Shown here: positions 60,738 to 64,000 of the stretch, piece after piece | Numbering within the stretch: position 1 is the first letter of the stretch | Layout: the number at the start of each line of letters is the position of its first letter | NCBI RefSeq assembly: GCF_019649055.1 | Contig: NW_026570365.1 | Location: 1-64,000, forward strand | Length of the DNA: 64,000 nucleotides | Origin: Paramacrobiotus metropolitanus | Lineage: Eukaryota > Tardigrada > Eutardigrada > Parachela > Macrobiotidae | Direction: 5' to 3' | Program-made: the position numbers and the translations under genes | Notes under the pieces: model-generated | The model's input: only the letters and a program-made list of their open reading frames with translations | Told to the model about the DNA's origin: nothing | Databases searched by the model: none

Positions 60738-63625
60738 ATGTGTGGTGGTAGTCTCGTTAACAACATGGAAGACAATCGCGTTTATTTTGCACCAAAGCAT
60801 GAGTACAGCGATTTCTGCAGAAGGTATGATGATGATCTCGCCACCGACACCAGCACAACCGCTCTTTCCCTTTGTGGCGTATCTTGTGCCTCTGGCTCGG
60901 TTTCTCTCTGTGTCCATGGAAATTCTGCGTGCACGTTGGTGCAGTCAGGATTATTTGACCTGCCATGGAGTGATGGCAAATTCGAAGGAGACATGAAGGA
61001 AATTGATTTTATTCGGGAGGCGGACGATGTGCAATTCACTGATAATACTCGAGAATTGAACGGTTCGGGTCCTTCTATGACCGACATGATTTTGCGTTCC
61101 CCGTCGCAACTGTCCTCGCCGGCGTTCTCTTCCTCATCGACATTTGGGGCCCATGCGACGAAATTTTTGTGCCCTCGATTTAATAAATACGAGGATGCGC
61201 CATCGGAAACCTTTACGGTGCCGAAGGGAAGTGCGGATATCCCCATCGAAACATGTGGGTGGGAGGTGCAGATTTTTGTCGATAGGAAACCCGAGTGAGT
61301 CTTTAAAGGTGTATGCTTGCCGGTTACAGTAACAGAGCGGTTTATTTGATATTGTGAATATTCGTTACCCGATACCTGTACCTCTCGTTACGTCTATGGA
61401 TCCATCATATTGTACAACTTAATTAGACATAGGCAAATGTAACTCGCGTAGGCGGGACGGGCACTACGAATCCGAGAACCGAAAGCCGGTGAAATAATCT
61501 GCTGTAGACACTACTTGAAACGCTTTATAACCATAAGTAAACTAAAGCAATTTGCGTCTCAAGCCAGGCGCCGATTGGTTCAGAAAGGACATCAACTTCA
61601 TTGTGCACTTGTTACTTACTGTCGTGGACTCGTCGTTGTGAATTTTTGACAGCTATCAAAGAGTACAGTTTACTTGCAAGTTGCAGTCATGCGAGTATAC
61701 AGTACGAAATACCGTACGAAGTATCCCTTATTCTGTACACAATCGCATTCTGTAAATTATTGTACAAATGCCAAAATAAAAATCATTGCGTAGGTGTCAC
61801 CGTGCGCATTAACTAATAGATTAAACAAAATTCGTTCGTTACTCTTCGTTCAAAGCGGCCGGGGATCACAAGAAAGCAAAGCCGCAGCTGTTTCCTGTTA
61901 TATTTGTGTTGTTACTATTATTGCAGTCAAGGTACTATAGTAGGCAGTAGAATTGATATATCACTGATGTACGTGACAGTATATACTTGTACACTTCTGT
62001 ACAGAACGAAAACGTTGTTTATCACACCAGTTTGATATTTGAAATTTGGGCTGCGGTTCGAGGCGTTGTACAGTATAACGAGTACGGATCCCGTACACCG
62101 CCTTTTTTGTTGATGTTTTACTTGTTATCCTGCCCAGAATAGGAGTTCGGGGTGTAAACAATTCCATAAATCAAGAAGAACTTTTCCGGATAACTGAAAC
62201 AGAATATAGTCGAATATCGCGTACATGTAGAATTCTTTAAAATTATTATAATGTTGCAGATTTCTGTATAGCTTCTTGGACTTGGAGTATGCGGGTAATA
62301 AGTAGCATTTCAACAAAGGAGTAAATGTCACCTGGGCTCTCTTTTGATAACATCAGCCACCTAAGTCTGCGTAGATGTCACATGCAGTCACATGCAGCTT
62401 CCGTAACGAGGACAGTGAAGTTTAATCTCTTATGTACTGTATCCTTAAGTATTCTTAAGGAGTCCTTATGTATTCTTAAGTTTTCTTATGTATTATGTTT
62501 TCTTCTGTTTCTTGTTTGTAGAATTTTGTTCTTCGGTGGATTAAGATTACGGAGATTACGGGTTAAGTACATACTCGTATGTAAGATTAAGCGATAGAAA
62601 TAGGCGTGACTGCAGAAGACTACAAAAGAAAACTACCAATACATACTGTCCGAGACTGTATAAAATACATGATCTTCAGTACTACGGGTGGCTATGCACA
62701 CTACCGCTGATTACAAACACACCGAAAGTTGCTTTAATAATTATTCAAAGTTTTCACGCGTGGCTACGCAGGTTACGGTTCTACCGTACTACAGACTGAC
62801 GATGTTGGCCAAAAAAGATTATGTAGAAAACGAACTTAACCGTGCTGTATCTGTACTTGGATTTTTTTCGTAATTTTATCGCTTTAACTATGTATTTGTT
62901 TTCATATTTTGCTCTCGACGACTCAGGTCACAGTCAGATGTTGAAAGTTCCTAAGGAAATGAAGTTTACAGAAATGATCACTCTCATAGTGAAAACTTTG
63001 GTTATCAATTTGGAAGCATAAACACCAGACACTCTCCATAAAAAAAACGTAGGAGACAACGCGAACTGGTGGTTGAGCACAGCCGAAGAACCGGTTTTAC
63101 GTGTATGCAAATTTCAAAGATTTCGATTCTCAACACATTCTATTTGTTTAGACAAGTAAAGGACCGAACAAAGCAAGTCGAAAGGCAAGTCGTGCGATCG
63201 GCAGTCGTACATGTAACGTGCCACGTCAGGTGGCACCGGTGACTGGAGAGCAAAATCTGAAAACATATACGCAAAGAGAGCAGAATATGAGAAAAATGGA
63301 AGTATGTGCTAGCTGAATATTTACTACTCTACTATGTTTGCAAAATGTATTATCCTCGTAACCGGAACAATACGGAATGGTGGGATTTTCAGAAAAGCAG
63401 TATTGTGGGATTTGTTTTCAGGGTTATTTGTACATACCACATTACCTTCCACGATTCCAACGACGGATCTATTCAAATTAATGATTTCCTTATTGAACCG
63501 AATAGCGATTTAGGATGTGGATCGTTTTGTACGTACCACGTAGCGTCGTGTACAAAAGATTTTGGACTGTATGCCATCAAGTCAGTTTCCAAAACGAAAG
63601 CTCAAAGAAACTCCATGCTGTTTAA
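60738..63625 (+). CDS. RSK-like protein kinase, two 5' exons, continues past the window
   Basis: Exon 60738-61294 begins at an ATG in a CCACC context just after a TTACAG acceptor and runs 185 codons to GTGAGT (phase 2). Exon 63422-63625 follows TTTTCAG in the same phase and ends at GTAAGT. The second exon carries GSIQINDFLIEPNSDLGCGS, TKDFGLYAIKSVSK and a KAQRNS tail: a glycine-rich loop and the VAIK lysine of a kinase N-lobe. Its closest pattern, to my reading, is the C-terminal kinase of p90 RSK ([20 protein letters not shown] / AVKIIDKSK). The first exon has no kinase domain, is Ser- and acid-rich, and only near its end (ETFTVPKGSADIP) recalls the AGC tail linker of RSKs. Either the N-terminal kinase was lost or the two exons belong to different genes. 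The remaining kinase exons lie beyond 64000. Confidence 0.5.
61295..63421. other. probable intron, no other feature
   Basis: If the kinase exons belong together this is a 2.1-kb intron. It is AT-rich, with a short TATTCTTAAG/TCCTTATG tandem-like patch at 62440-62490. No further exon could be supported, though a small one could be missed. Confidence 0.35.
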
Positions 63626-63699
63626 GTAAGTCTTGCATTCGAAGATTCTGCAAAGTTTGACAATTTTTTGAAGATGTGCTTAGTAGTGCTAAGTGTTTA

Positions 63700-64000
63700 A
63701 GGGAAGTCGCCCGTGTTCGTGTACATTTCCCCGACAGATCGTTCTTGCACGGATCCGGACTTGCACGATTTTTTTGGAATTTTAAAATAATTTTACAATA
63801 TTTTAAATTCATTTCAATATTTAAAAAACATGCGAGAACAGTGAACATCGTAAGAACGATCTCCATGGCAAGTTCACTTACGTGCAAAGTTTGCAAGAGA
63901 TCGGTCCATAATAAGATTTTAGGCACAAATGAATGCATTGTGTCATAAAGTCCCTTTCGGAATCTTGTTACCGTATCAACTCTTCAACCCGACGGTGCGC
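63700..64000. repeat. palindromic repeat family, partial copy at the window edge
   Basis: The AT-only centre (63775-63825) is flanked by ACAGATCGTTCTTGCACGG on the left and its partner CGTAAGAACGATCTCCATGG on the right, followed by AGAGATCGGTCCATAATAAG, as at 37087-37110. The right arm runs off the window. It sits in the intron after the kinase exon. Confidence 0.75.

Overview
This is animal nuclear DNA. The evidence is small multi-exon genes with GT-AG introns, micro-exons of 34-35 bases, class A neuropeptide GPCRs, an SLC2-type sugar transporter, an ENPP enzyme, and DIRS-type and non-LTR retroelements. The gene families suit an ecdysozoan or other small invertebrate. A tardigrade is a guess I cannot test by reading. 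Intergenic DNA is AT-rich and full of small mobile elements.

Layout. 1-6.3 kb: mostly empty, with one minus-strand membrane-protein exon and a small inverted-repeat element. 6.3-7.9 kb: an intronless GLUT-like transporter. 8.9-11.3 kb: palindromic repeats and a hAT-type MITE. 12.3-19.2 kb: a seven-exon GPCR of the GnRH/AKH/corazonin receptor family, rebuilt here exon by exon with matching phases; it lacks the DRY arginine. 21.6-25.9 kb: a tyrosine-recombinase (DIRS-order) retrotransposon on the minus strand with gag, RT-RNase H and recombinase. 25.98-26.8 kb: a secreted-peptide exon and a GPCR last exon with an in-frame stop. 28.1-31.7 kb: a two-exon minus-strand gene for a secreted eight-cysteine protein, with a decayed retroelement in its intron. 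31.9-37.8 kb: more copies of that retroelement, one with an intact 594-codon ORF lying inside a 2.74-kb insertion bounded by 19-bp inverted repeats and TTAA duplications. 39.1-43.5 kb: an eleven-exon sorbitol dehydrogenase on the minus strand with one frameshift. 44.6-45.1 kb: a hairpin and a 51-bp minisatellite. 46.4-47.7 kb: the first three exons of an ENPP ectoenzyme, also with one frameshift. 48.7-49.2 kb: a paralogue of the 26-kb secreted peptide. 51.1-52.3 kb: a three-exon gene of unknown function. 52.55-57.2 kb: a 4.6-kb inverted-repeat element full of a repeated motif. 60.7-63.6 kb: two phase-matched exons that look like the start of an RSK-like kinase, which runs off the right edge.

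The genes do not form a pathway. Three function in cell signalling (two receptors and a kinase), two in sugar or polyol metabolism (transporter, sorbitol dehydrogenase), and several encode secreted or membrane proteins. The strongest novelty lies in the mobile DNA. First, the TTAA/inverted-repeat unit carries a reverse-transcriptase/nuclease ORF, and its empty target is preserved in a related repeat 14 kb away. Second, the 52.55-57.2 kb element has internal repeats that echo its termini. Third, a family of roughly 700-bp palindromes occurs six times.

Three otherwise good coding stretches each carry one disabling change (SDH, ENPP, TRH-receptor-like exon). That fits either pseudogenes or residual assembly errors; the sequence alone cannot decide.
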